From: Lachnospiraceae bacterium
GTDB lineage: Bacteria; Bacillota; Clostridia; Lachnospirales; Lachnospiraceae
Assembly (NCBI GenBank): GCA_009774145.1
Contig: VSND01000003.1
Span: forward strand, 1 to 64,000
Direction of reading: 5' to 3'
Length of the DNA stretch: 64,000 nt
Positions within the stretch are counted from its first letter, which is position 1. Every line of letters starts with the position of its first letter. The notes under the pieces were generated by a model. It saw only the letters and a list, made by a program, of their open reading frames with translations. It searched no databases and was not told the origin of the DNA. This document shows, in pieces, positions 17,429 through 25,735 of this stretch. Position numbers and translations under genes: made by a program.

Positions 17429-18325
17429 ATGAGAGAATCCATTCATAAATATTTTCAGGTCGGTACCATTCGCTGGATGTCTTTTCCGAAGATGGGCGTA
17501 CTGGAATCCATAAAGAGGATTGCATCCGATGATTATTTTGATGCGATTGAGATTACAAAATGCAAAGATGATGAAGAGAGAGAGGCAGTGAAGAAGCTTC
17601 TGGAGCAGTCTCATCTGAAAGTCTGCTACGGTGCGCAGCCGCGTCTTCTGGGACCGAAGCTGAATCCCAACGACATCAATGAAGACGGAAGAAAAGCAGC
17701 AGAGGCGACGCTGATCGAAGCGATTGATGAGGCAGAGTATCTGGGCGCAAAGGGGATTGCATTCCTGGCAGGCAAATGGGAAGAGGCGACAAAGGATCAG
17801 GCCTGTGCGCAGCTTTTAAAAACGACCCGCAACCTGTGCGATTATGCAGCGCAGAAGGGCATGATGGTGGAGCTGGAGGTCTTTGATTTCGATATGGACA
17901 AGGCAGCGCTCATCGGACCGGCGCCCTATGCGGCAAAATTTGCGGCAGACATGAGAACCACGCACAATAATTTCGGTCTGCTGGTGGACCTGTCTCATTT
18001 CCCCACCACTTATGAGACTTCCAGATTTGTGATTCAGACGTTAAGGCCGTATATTACGCATCTGCATTTCGGCAATGCGGTGGTAAAAGAAGGCTGTGAG
18101 GCTTACGGTGACAAACATCCGCGTTTTGGCTATCCGAACAGCGCCAATGATACGGCGGAGCTGGTGGATTATCTGACGGTTCTGAAGGAGGAAGGATTCT
18201 TCCGCCCGAATGATCCGCTGGTACTTTCCATGGAAGTGACTCTGGCTGGTGATGAGGAAGAAGAAATTGTTCTGGCGAATACAAAGCGGGTGCTGAACAG
18301 GGCATGGGCTTTGGTGGAAGACTAA
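17429..18325 (+). CDS. Sugar phosphate isomerase/epimerase-like protein, paralogue 2
   Basis: Protein of 298 aa, a tandem paralogue of the preceding gene. It keeps the same four-ligand pattern: Glu in ELEVFDFD, Asp in LVDLSHFP, His in HLHFGN, Glu in SMEVTL. I start it at the ATG at 17429, which has AGGAGGAG about 8 bp upstream; the open frame to 17321 overlaps the previous gene and is not needed. The pair may form a hetero-oligomer or catalyse successive steps; both ideas are inference. Confidence 0.8.
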   Translation: MRESIHKYFQVGTIRWMSFPKMGVLESIKRIASDDYFDAIEITKCKDDEEREAVKKLLEQSHLKVCYGAQPRLLGPKLNPNDINEDGRKAAEATLIEAIDEAEYLGAKGIAFLAGKWEEATKDQACAQLLKTTRNLCDYAAQKGMMVELEVFDFDMDKAALIGPAPYAAKFAADMRTTHNNFGLLVDLSHFPTTYETSRFVIQTLRPYITHLHFGNAVVKEGCEAYGDKHPRFGYPNSANDTAELVDYLTVLKEEGFFRPNDPLVLSMEVTLAGDEEEEIVLANTKRVLNRAWALVED

Positions 18326-18370
18326 GAGTGGTAACTGATAATATTTATATAAATAAGGAGAGAACAGACT

Positions 18371-19336
18371 ATGAAAATTGTAATTCTTGACGGCTATACG
18401 GAGAATCCCGGAGATCTGAGCTGGGGAGAACTGGAGAAGCTTGGAGAAGTAACCGTGTATGACAGGACCTCTTATGTGGATGATCCCATCATTGCAGAGC
18501 GGATCGGCGATGCAGAGATCGTCATTACCAACAAGACGCCGATCACGAAGGCGACCATCGACAAATGCCCGAACATGAAGCTGATCGCATTTCTGGCTAC
18601 CGGCTACAATGTGGCAGATTATGAATATGCAAAAGAAAAAGGAATTCCGGTGGTGAACGTGCCTACCTACGGAACCCAGATCGTGGGACAGTATGCGGTC
18701 GGTCTGCTGCTGGAGATCTGCTCGCATTACGGTCATCATGACCAGACCGTGAAAGAAGGAAAATGGGAGAACAATCAGGACTGGTGTTACTGGGATTATC
18801 CGATGATCGAGCTGTACGGCAAGACTGCAGGCATCATCGGCCTTGGACGGATCGGACAGGCGACTGCAAAAATCCTGAATTCCATGGAGATGAAGGTTCT
18901 TGCATATGACGGGCATCAGACAGAATCCGGAAAAGCCCTTGCAGAATATGTGGAGCTGGACGAACTGCTGGCAAAATCGGACGTGATCTTCCTGCACTGC
19001 CCGCTGTTCCCGTCCACGGAAGGAATGATCAATAAAGAAAACATCGCGAAGATGAAAGACGGCGTGATCCTCATCAACAACAGCCGCGGACAGCTGGTAG
19101 TAGAGCAGGATCTTGCAGATGCCCTGAACAGCGGCAAAGTGTATGCGGCAGGCCTTGATGTGGTATCCACAGAGCCGATCAAAGGGGACAATCCGCTCCT
19201 GAAGGCAAAGAACTGTCTGATCACTCCGCATATTTCCTGGGCGGCACAGGCGTCCCGGCAGAGAATCATGGATATCACCGTTGCCAATGTGAAGGCATTT
19301 ATCGACGGTGAGCCGGTAAACGTCGTGAACAGATAA
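18371..19336 (+). CDS. D-2-hydroxyacid dehydrogenase, hydroxypyruvate reductase/glycerate dehydrogenase-like
   Basis: NAD(P)-linked enzyme of 321 aa. It has GIIGLGRIGQATA (Rossmann), INNSRGQL (catalytic Arg), VVSTEPI (Glu) and ITPHISWA (His). The overall pattern is closest to bacterial glycerate dehydrogenases, which reduce hydroxypyruvate to D-glycerate. Glycerate kinase is encoded 2 kb downstream in the same locus, which supports that activity. It is the last gene of the sigma-54 operon, 45 bp after the isomerase gene. Confidence 0.85.
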   Translation: MKIVILDGYTENPGDLSWGELEKLGEVTVYDRTSYVDDPIIAERIGDAEIVITNKTPITKATIDKCPNMKLIAFLATGYNVADYEYAKEKGIPVVNVPTYGTQIVGQYAVGLLLEICSHYGHHDQTVKEGKWENNQDWCYWDYPMIELYGKTAGIIGLGRIGQATAKILNSMEMKVLAYDGHQTESGKALAEYVELDELLAKSDVIFLHCPLFPSTEGMINKENIAKMKDGVILINNSRGQLVVEQDLADALNSGKVYAAGLDVVSTEPIKGDNPLLKAKNCLITPHISWAAQASRQRIMDITVANVKAFIDGEPVNVVNR

Positions 19337-19370
19337 ATGACTGACCATATCCAATATTAACCTGCCCGGA

Positions 19371-19410
19371 ATATACTCGACTGTGGTATACTTACCATGG
19401 TTGAGTATAT
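19371..19410. promoter_or_regulatory. Inverted repeat upstream of the sigma-54 activator gene
   Basis: ATATACTC (19371-19378) and GAGTATAT (19403-19410) form perfect 8-bp arms around 24 bp in the gap before the activator gene. It may be an operator or cruciform controlling the activator-glycerate kinase-rpoN transcript. No clear -35/-10 pair can be assigned. Confidence 0.4.
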
Positions 19411-19472
19411 TTCTATATGGCCGGCGGCGCAGAAAAGCGCCCGCAGACAGTGTGAGAAAGAAGGCGGATCCG

Positions 19473-21380
19473 GTGGTTAAGATCAGAGTATTTATTCCGC
19501 ACCTGGAATTAAAGGAGATATTTGAAAACGTAGTGGATGAATTGCCCTCTTATGACAATGTGCAGATTGAGACGACCTATATCTTCGGGACTCCCGATGT
19601 GCTTTCCCAGAACTGGGATGCGGATATCCTGGTGGCCCGTGGGATGACCCACGATGTGCTGCGGGACATGTTTCCCGATAAGCATGTGGTGCAGATCCAG
19701 CTGAGCAGCTTCGATATATTTGATGCGCTGGTGCAGTGCAGAAAGCTGCAGGCGAAGAAGATCGCCCTGTGCCTTCATAACGTGGAGATTCACAACCTGG
19801 ACAGCCTTCAGGAACTTTGCGGGGCCTCCATCCGGATGTACGATGTGGCGGATGAGCAGTCGGCAGAAGCGGCGGTCTGTGAAGCGGCGTCAGAAGGTGC
19901 GGACACATTTGTGGGAGCCGGCACCATGTGCGGGATCTGCGACCGGAGAGGACTGCGACGGGTACATATCCATACCAAACACGATGCAGTGGTAGCGGCC
20001 ATGCAGGAAGCGCTGAATGCGGCGAAGACGATCAATCTGGAACGGACCCGTTCGGAAATTATCAATATCATGCTGAACCACAATGAAGACGGAATCATAG
20101 CCATTGACGACAAGGGCCGGATTCTTGCCATCAATAACCAGGCTTACCGGGTCTTTCAGCTGTCAACGGTGGGGGAGCTGATCGGACAGCCCCTGTCCTC
20201 TGTGGGGGCGTCCGGGGAGTGGAAGCAGCTTCTGGAAAACGGTTCCGGAAAAGACCGGATCATATGCCTTCATGATAAAAAATATTATGTGCAGTATAAG
20301 CCGCTGAGTGAGATGGAAGCGGGGGCAGGCGCGCTGATCTTTATCAAAAATACGGACCGGATCATTGAGGAAGAGAGCAGGATCCGCAGAGGTCTGTCGG
20401 AGAAGGGGCTGACTGCAAAATATACCTTTGAGGATATTCTGGGGCAGAGTGCGGCGATCCGTGAGAATATCCGGATGGCAGAACGTTACAGCGGGGTCAA
20501 TTCCAATGTACTCATTATCGGAGAGACAGGTACAGGAAAAGAACTGTTTGCGCACAGCATTCATCAGGCGAGCAAAAGAAGCCATCAGCCCTTTGTGGCG
20601 CTCAACTGCGCGGCGCTTCCGGAGAATCTGCTGGAAAGCGAACTGTTCGGCTATGAAGCGGGCGCTTTTTCCGGAGCGTCCAAAGGAGGCAAGACCGGTC
20701 TGTTTGAACTTGCACATAAAGGAACGATTTTTCTGGATGAGATCGGGGAGATCCCGATCACACTGCAGGCGAAGCTTTTGCGGGTACTGCAGGAAAAAGA
20801 GATCCGGAGGATTGGAAGCACCAGCGTGCATCCGGTGGATGTACGGGTAATCTCCGCCACGAACATCAATATGGAAGAAAAGATCAAAGAGGGGCAGTTC
20901 CGTTCGGATCTGTATTACCGGCTGAACCTTCTGGACATCTCGATCCCGCCGCTTCGGGAGCGGAAAGAAGATATTCAGGAACTGGTGGACCATTATCTGA
21001 CCAGATTTGCCTGTGAGATGGGAAAAAGCATTCCAACGGTCACGAAGGATGCGGCCCGGATCCTGAAGGAACACAGCTGGCCGGGGAATGTGCGGGAGCT
21101 TCGCAATATCTGTGAACGTCTGACGGTTTTAAATGATACCAGTATCATCGACGAAGAACTCCTGTGCCGGCTGAAGATCTTCCGGAAAGAAGAGACTTTC
21201 TCTGTGGGGGAGACGGCAGACAGTGGGGAGGATTCTGTGTATGACCGCCTGAAACCGAGAAAGAAGAAGAAGGATCTGGCAGAAGAGCTGGGAGTCAGCC
21301 GCACGACTCTGTGGAGGATGGCAAAGAGACAGAAGGAACTGGAGGAGAAGCAGAAAGAGCAGAAGAAGGAACAGAGATGA
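19473..21380 (+). CDS. Sigma-54-dependent activator: PrpR_N-PAS-AAA+-Fis
   Basis: Enhancer-binding protein of about 635 aa. Residues 1-190 form a PrpR_N-like sensor and about 200-310 a PAS-like domain (GIIAIDDKGRILAIN). The AAA+ ATPase has Walker A GETGTGKE, Walker B GTIFLDEIGE and the sigma-54-contact loop GAFSGA at residues 397-402 in place of the usual GAFTGA. A Fis-type HTH (DLAEELGVSRTTLWRMAK) lies near the C-terminus, before a charged tail. The GTG at 19473 has an AAGGCGG site and begins at the family-like VKIRVFIPH. It very likely drives the promoter at 13119. Confidence 0.9.
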   Translation: MVKIRVFIPHLELKEIFENVVDELPSYDNVQIETTYIFGTPDVLSQNWDADILVARGMTHDVLRDMFPDKHVVQIQLSSFDIFDALVQCRKLQAKKIALCLHNVEIHNLDSLQELCGASIRMYDVADEQSAEAAVCEAASEGADTFVGAGTMCGICDRRGLRRVHIHTKHDAVVAAMQEALNAAKTINLERTRSEIINIMLNHNEDGIIAIDDKGRILAINNQAYRVFQLSTVGELIGQPLSSVGASGEWKQLLENGSGKDRIICLHDKKYYVQYKPLSEMEAGAGALIFIKNTDRIIEEESRIRRGLSEKGLTAKYTFEDILGQSAAIRENIRMAERYSGVNSNVLIIGETGTGKELFAHSIHQASKRSHQPFVALNCAALPENLLESELFGYEAGAFSGASKGGKTGLFELAHKGTIFLDEIGEIPITLQAKLLRVLQEKEIRRIGSTSVHPVDVRVISATNINMEEKIKEGQFRSDLYYRLNLLDISIPPLRERKEDIQELVDHYLTRFACEMGKSIPTVTKDAARILKEHSWPGNVRELRNICERLTVLNDTSIIDEELLCRLKIFRKEETFSVGETADSGEDSVYDRLKPRKKKKDLAEELGVSRTTLWRMAKRQKELEEKQKEQKKEQR

Positions 21381-21419
21381 CAAAGGGGAAGTTTTCAGAG
21401 AGGATAAGTGTGGAATGTT

Positions 21420-22559
21420 ATGAAGATCGTAGTGGCTATTGATTCATTAAAAGGGAGCATGACCTCCATGGAAGCCGGGAGGGCCATCAGGGAAGGGATC
21501 CGGAATGTGCTTCCGGATGCAGAGGTGATCGTAAAGCCTCTGGCAGACGGGGGAGAGGGAACGACAGAAGCGCTGGTGGAAGGCCTTGGGGGCGAGATGG
21601 CGGAAGTGAGGGTACACGGCCCTCTGGAGACTCCGGTTGATGCATGCTATGGAATCATCAGGAAGACCGGTACGGCAATCATGGAGATGGCGGCTGCAGC
21701 GGGCATCATTCTGGTGGGAAAGGACAGACGGCCCCTGGATGCGACGACCTACGGCGTGGGAGAGATGATCAGGGATGCTGTGGAAAAAGGCTGCAGAAAC
21801 TTTATCATCGGTATTGGGGGAAGCGCCACCAACGACGGCGGAATCGGCATGCTGACGGCGCTTGGATATGAATTTCTGGATGCGCAGGGAAAGGCTGTGG
21901 GGATCGGTGCAGGAGCGCTGAAGGACGTGGCATCCATCCGGACAGACCATGTGCTTCCGGAATTGAGGGAATGCAGTTTTAAGATCGCCTGTGATGTGAC
22001 AAATCCGCTGTGCGGCACCAACGGTGCCACATATATCTACGGGCCTCAGAAAGGCGTCACAGAGGATCTGAGAGATGAGCTGGATGCTGCCATGGCCGGC
22101 TATGCGCAGGTGACAAAGACCTGTATCGGAACGGATCACATGGAAAGCGAAGGGGCCGGGGCAGCCGGAGGACTGGGCTTTGCCTTTCTGAGTTATCTGC
22201 ATGCAGACCTTCAGCCCGGGATTGAGCTGGTACTGGAAGCCGTTGGGATGGAGAAGACCATGGAGGGCGCCGATCTGGTGTTTACCGGTGAAGGGCGTCT
22301 GGACGGACAGACGGCCATGGGCAAGGCGCCTGTCGGGATCGCAAAGCTGGCGAAAAAGCATGGGGCAAAGGTGGTTGCTCTCGCAGGAGCGGTCATTGAG
22401 GGCGCTGAGAAATGCAACGACAGCGGAATTGACGCGTTTTTCCCGATTCTGCGCAGGATTGTGACACTGGATGAGGCCATGGATCCCGGGACGGCAAGAG
22501 AGAACATGATCCGGACCACGGAGCAGGTGATTCGTCTGGCAGCTGCTTTTCATCAGTAG
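21420..22559 (+). CDS. Glycerate kinase
   Basis: Glycerate kinase family-1 (GarK/GlxK-type) protein of about 379 aa. It has the canonical start MKIVVAIDSLKGSMTS, LADGGEGTTEALV, GIGGSATNDGG and GEGRLDGQT. It phosphorylates D-glycerate with ATP, usually to 2-phosphoglycerate. The ATG at 21420 matches family starts; a GTG at 21408, four codons earlier, has the better ribosome site (GAGAGG) and cannot be excluded. It lies between the activator gene and rpoN, linking the sigma-54 operon to lower glycolysis. Confidence 0.93.
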   Translation: MKIVVAIDSLKGSMTSMEAGRAIREGIRNVLPDAEVIVKPLADGGEGTTEALVEGLGGEMAEVRVHGPLETPVDACYGIIRKTGTAIMEMAAAAGIILVGKDRRPLDATTYGVGEMIRDAVEKGCRNFIIGIGGSATNDGGIGMLTALGYEFLDAQGKAVGIGAGALKDVASIRTDHVLPELRECSFKIACDVTNPLCGTNGATYIYGPQKGVTEDLRDELDAAMAGYAQVTKTCIGTDHMESEGAGAAGGLGFAFLSYLHADLQPGIELVLEAVGMEKTMEGADLVFTGEGRLDGQTAMGKAPVGIAKLAKKHGAKVVALAGAVIEGAEKCNDSGIDAFFPILRRIVTLDEAMDPGTARENMIRTTEQVIRLAAAFHQ

Positions 22560-22601
22560 GCTGCGGGAAACGGCGTTTGATACGAAAGAGCAGGGGATGC
22601 A

Positions 22602-23951
22602 ATGGAACTGGGATATGAAATACAGATAGAGCAGAAGCAGCAGCTTACCCAGGGTCAGATCCAGTCCCTGGAGATTCTGGCCATGGATGGAATGGAGCTG
22701 AATGAGTTTCTGCAAAATGAGTATCTGGAAAATCCACTGCTGGACGTCAGCGGAACGCACGTCGTGGGATCCGGGCAGGAGGAGATACACAAGACCTATG
22801 AACAGACTCTGACCTATGGACGGAATTATGAGGAGATGATCGAGGAAGAAGACAGGCGGAGAAGGGACATTCCCATGCAGGATCAGAATCAGGTCCGCAA
22901 CTTTCTGCTTGATCAGCTTCCGAGGAAGAAGTTCAGCGACGACCAGTGGATGCTCCTGGAATACATGGTGGACTGCCTGGATGATACAGGATTTTTTACG
23001 ATTCCCATACAGGAAGTGGCAGAGAACATGCACCGGTCCCAAAAGGAGGTCCGGAGTGCGCTGGAACTTCTTCAGGGACTGGAGCCGTATGGTATCTTTG
23101 CCGCAGACCTGAAGCACTGCCTGCTGAAGCAGCTGGAAGTGCAGAAGATGCAGGGATCCGTTCTATGGAAGGTGATCGATGAGCATCTTCAGAATGTGGC
23201 GGACGGAAAGATCAGCAGCATTTCCAGAAGCCTGAAGATTCCAACCGCAGAAGTGCGCAAATGCATCGAGCAGATCGCCAGACTGAATCCACATCCCATG
23301 AGTGAATTCTGTGCGGGGAAAGCGGATTTTATCGTACCGGATATCATGTTTCATGAAGAAAACGGAAAATGGGAGGTTGAACTGAATGATGGCTGGGTGG
23401 AAGATTATCACATCAATGATTACTATCTGCGGATGATGAAGGAATCCAAAGATGAAGAGCTGACGAAATATTTCCGGATCAAGCTGGAACGTGTCCGTTT
23501 TGTTATGAACAGCATCGCACAGAGGCGGCAGACAGTGGCTGCGGTGGCGGAGGCGGTTATGCACAGACAGCAGGCTTATCTGGAGGGCAGATCCTGTCTG
23601 AAGCCCATGACCATGAGCGATGTAGCCGGCGAGATCGGGGTTCATACTTCCACGGTCAGCCGTGCCATCCGGGGGAAATACATTCAGTTTCCGGGAGGAA
23701 CCATGGCCATGAAGAACATGTTTTCCGCATCCGTGGCCACATCCGGCGGTATGGAACATGTGGGGAGCATGCAGGTAAAGGAGATGATTCGGGAGCTGAT
23801 CCGCGGCGAAGACCGAAGAAAGCCGTACAGCGATCAGGCCATTGTGAACATTCTGAAGCAGAAGCAGATCGACATTTCCAGAAGAGGGGTCGCAAAGTAC
23901 CGGGACGAGCTGGGGATCCGGGGAAGCTTTGCGCGGAAAGCGGCGGAATGA
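22602..23951 (+). CDS. rpoN: RNA polymerase sigma-54 factor
   Basis: Sigma-54 of 449 aa, normal length for Clostridia. The N-terminal Gln/Leu-rich region I (QKQQLTQGQIQSLEILAM) binds activator and core. A core-binding domain follows, then a HTH region with SDVAGEIGVHTSTVSRAI and the C-terminal RpoN box, here SRRGVAKYRDEL (usual consensus ARRTVAKYRE). It lies 42 bp after the glycerate kinase gene. Being coupled to a catabolic operon with its own -24/-12 promoter suggests that it serves few promoters in this genome (inference). Confidence 0.95.
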   Translation: MELGYEIQIEQKQQLTQGQIQSLEILAMDGMELNEFLQNEYLENPLLDVSGTHVVGSGQEEIHKTYEQTLTYGRNYEEMIEEEDRRRRDIPMQDQNQVRNFLLDQLPRKKFSDDQWMLLEYMVDCLDDTGFFTIPIQEVAENMHRSQKEVRSALELLQGLEPYGIFAADLKHCLLKQLEVQKMQGSVLWKVIDEHLQNVADGKISSISRSLKIPTAEVRKCIEQIARLNPHPMSEFCAGKADFIVPDIMFHEENGKWEVELNDGWVEDYHINDYYLRMMKESKDEELTKYFRIKLERVRFVMNSIAQRRQTVAAVAEAVMHRQQAYLEGRSCLKPMTMSDVAGEIGVHTSTVSRAIRGKYIQFPGGTMAMKNMFSASVATSGGMEHVGSMQVKEMIRELIRGEDRRKPYSDQAIVNILKQKQIDISRRGVAKYRDELGIRGSFARKAAE

Positions 23952-24022
23952 CAGGATCCGGGCGTTTTCGGCACGGAACACCGGCCGGCAGCAGATTTTC
24001 CGTTTTCAAAGTCTTTGGGATA

Positions 24023-24100
24023 TGATATATAAACGGCACTGAATTCTTGCCCTCACAGAGTTTTGTCCTATGTGCCGTTTATCCTGTTTTCCGGCAATAT
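24023..24100 (-). repeat. Structured dispersed repeat, copy 1 (11-bp stem, 32-nt loop)
   Basis: Read on the minus strand, it runs ATTGCCGGAAAACAGG, then arm ATAAACGGCAC, a 32-nt loop, and arm GTGCCGTTTAT. Arms lie at 24029-24039 and 24072-24082 and are perfectly complementary. The tandem copies at 45.5 kb share the arms, the loop length and most loop bases (TCTGTG, GCA, GAATT). It lies between rpoN and dgt, in the 225-bp gap 23952-24176. It could also act as a terminator for rpoN. Confidence 0.75.
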
Positions 24101-24176
24101 ATAATCACAAGATAGATAGATAGAATAACATATGAAAAATTCGCATTAGAAAAACAGAGACGGAGAAACAAGGAAG

Positions 24177-25586
24177 ATGAGATGGAGAGAACTGCTGTGC
24201 CCGGACCGCATCCGGGATTATAAAGGACGACCGGGGAGCCGGGATCTGCGGACCGAATTTGAAAAGGATTACCACCGGATCATCGGAAGCGCGTCTTTCC
24301 GGAGGCTGCAGGACAAGACGCAGGTCTTTCCGCTGGATAAAAGCGACTTTATCCGTACCAGACTGACGCATTCGCTGGAGGTGTCCTCTCTGGCGAAATC
24401 GCTGGGGCAGAATGTGTCGGAGGAGATCCTGCAGAACAGAAAGGACGAAGACTTTCAGCCGTCTTTCAAGGCCGATGTGTGCGACATTCTTCAGTGTGCG
24501 GGGCTTCTGCACGATATCGGCAATCCGCCCTTCGGGCATTTTGGAGAGACGGCGATTCGGGACTGGTTCCGGGTTCATATGCCGCTTCTGCAGTGGAAAG
24601 GGAGATCCCTGACCGAGGTTCTGACACCGCAGATGCAGGCGGATTTTTATCATTTTGAGGGGAATACACAGGCGCTGCGTCTGGTGACCAAACTGCATTA
24701 TCTGGTGGATGCCCACGGGATGAATCTGACGAAAGCGCTGCTTGGGACCATCATCAAATATCCGGTATCTTCTCTGGAGATCAATCAGGAAAGCGGGGAT
24801 ATCCGGACAAAGAAGATGGGGTATTTTCTGGCAGACGAAGACATTTTCCGGGAGATACAGAAAAGCACGGGGACTCATGGAAGACGTCATCCGCTGGCCT
24901 TTCTGCTGGAAGCGGCAGATGACATCGCCTATAAAACTGCGGATATTGAGGATGCAGTGAAAAAAGGATGTATTTCCTATGAACAGCTGCGCCAGGAACT
25001 GACAGAGTACCGAACGGATGTTCAGGATAAAGCATACAGGGAATGGACGGCGCTTCTGGATTACCGTTATCAAAGAGCCTGTGAGAAGGGAATGGACCAT
25101 CCCCGTTCCAATGCGGTTCAGAACTGGCTGGTACAGGTACAGGGACAGATGATCCGCAGTGCGACGGCGGGTTTTATGGCGCACTATGAAGCGCTGATGG
25201 CAGGAGAATACAAACAGGATCTGTTTTACAACGTTCCCGGAACTCTGCTGATGGAGGCGCTTGGAGATATTGCATACCGATATGTATTTATCTCTGCTCC
25301 CATTCTGAAACTGGAGATCGGTGCAGATGCCATTTTTGATTTTCTTCTGAAAAAATATGTGGATGCGGCGATTCTCTATGACAGCGGAGAAACGATGACG
25401 GCGGTTCAGGAAAAGCTGATGAGTATGATATCGGACAATTACCGGGCGATCTATCATATCCATGCAGAAGGAAAAGACGAGACGGAACGTCTGTATCTGC
25501 GGCTTCTTCTGGTGACGGATGAGATCTGCGGGATGACGGACAGCTATGCGAAAGAGCTGTATCAGGAATTCAGCGGGATCAAATGA
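24177..25586 (+). CDS. dgt: Deoxyguanosinetriphosphate triphosphohydrolase (dGTPase)
   Basis: HD-superfamily enzyme of 469 aa that hydrolyses dGTP (or other dNTPs) to the nucleoside and triphosphate, controlling dNTP pools. Visible marks are GSASFRRLQDKTQVFPL near the N-terminus, RTRLTHSLEV with the first His, the HD pair in LLHDIGNPPFGHFGE, and LEAADDIAYKTADIEDA. An AAGGAAG site precedes the ATG. It is a standalone gene between the repeat element and a convergent terminator. Confidence 0.92.
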   Translation: MRWRELLCPDRIRDYKGRPGSRDLRTEFEKDYHRIIGSASFRRLQDKTQVFPLDKSDFIRTRLTHSLEVSSLAKSLGQNVSEEILQNRKDEDFQPSFKADVCDILQCAGLLHDIGNPPFGHFGETAIRDWFRVHMPLLQWKGRSLTEVLTPQMQADFYHFEGNTQALRLVTKLHYLVDAHGMNLTKALLGTIIKYPVSSLEINQESGDIRTKKMGYFLADEDIFREIQKSTGTHGRRHPLAFLLEAADDIAYKTADIEDAVKKGCISYEQLRQELTEYRTDVQDKAYREWTALLDYRYQRACEKGMDHPRSNAVQNWLVQVQGQMIRSATAGFMAHYEALMAGEYKQDLFYNVPGTLLMEALGDIAYRYVFISAPILKLEIGADAIFDFLLKKYVDAAILYDSGETMTAVQEKLMSMISDNYRAIYHIHAEGKDETERLYLRLLLVTDEICGMTDSYAKELYQEFSGIK

Positions 25587-25607
25587 AAATAGCAGAACGG
25601 GAAGAAC

Positions 25608-25686
25608 GGGGATGCTGCAAAACGTCCCTGCCTGTGTATCCGGCGTTGCTGCGTACACAGGCGGGAACGGATTTTGCGGCATCCCC
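25608..25686. terminator. Long hairpin between convergent dgt and rfbD
   Basis: Arms of about 30 bp with few mismatches (GGGGATGC...GCCTGTGTA and TACACAGGC...GCATCCCC) fill the gap between two convergent genes. It is probably a bidirectional terminator. Confidence 0.65.
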
Positions 25687-25735
25687 TGCGGTTTCTTTCG
25701 CACATATTACAGAACGGTTATGATAGAAAGCGGTT

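Noticed and set aside
13170..19336. Assignment of the operon to the known transketolase-based D-apiose pathway
   Set aside because: The split transketolase and isomerases fit, but there is no apulose kinase in the operon, and the racemase-fold protein and glycerate branch are unexplained. Kept only as one hypothesis.
21447..23117. Minus-strand open frame of 556 codons opposite glycerate kinase and rpoN
   Set aside because: Antisense shadow with unrealistic composition. Both plus-strand genes carry full family motifs.
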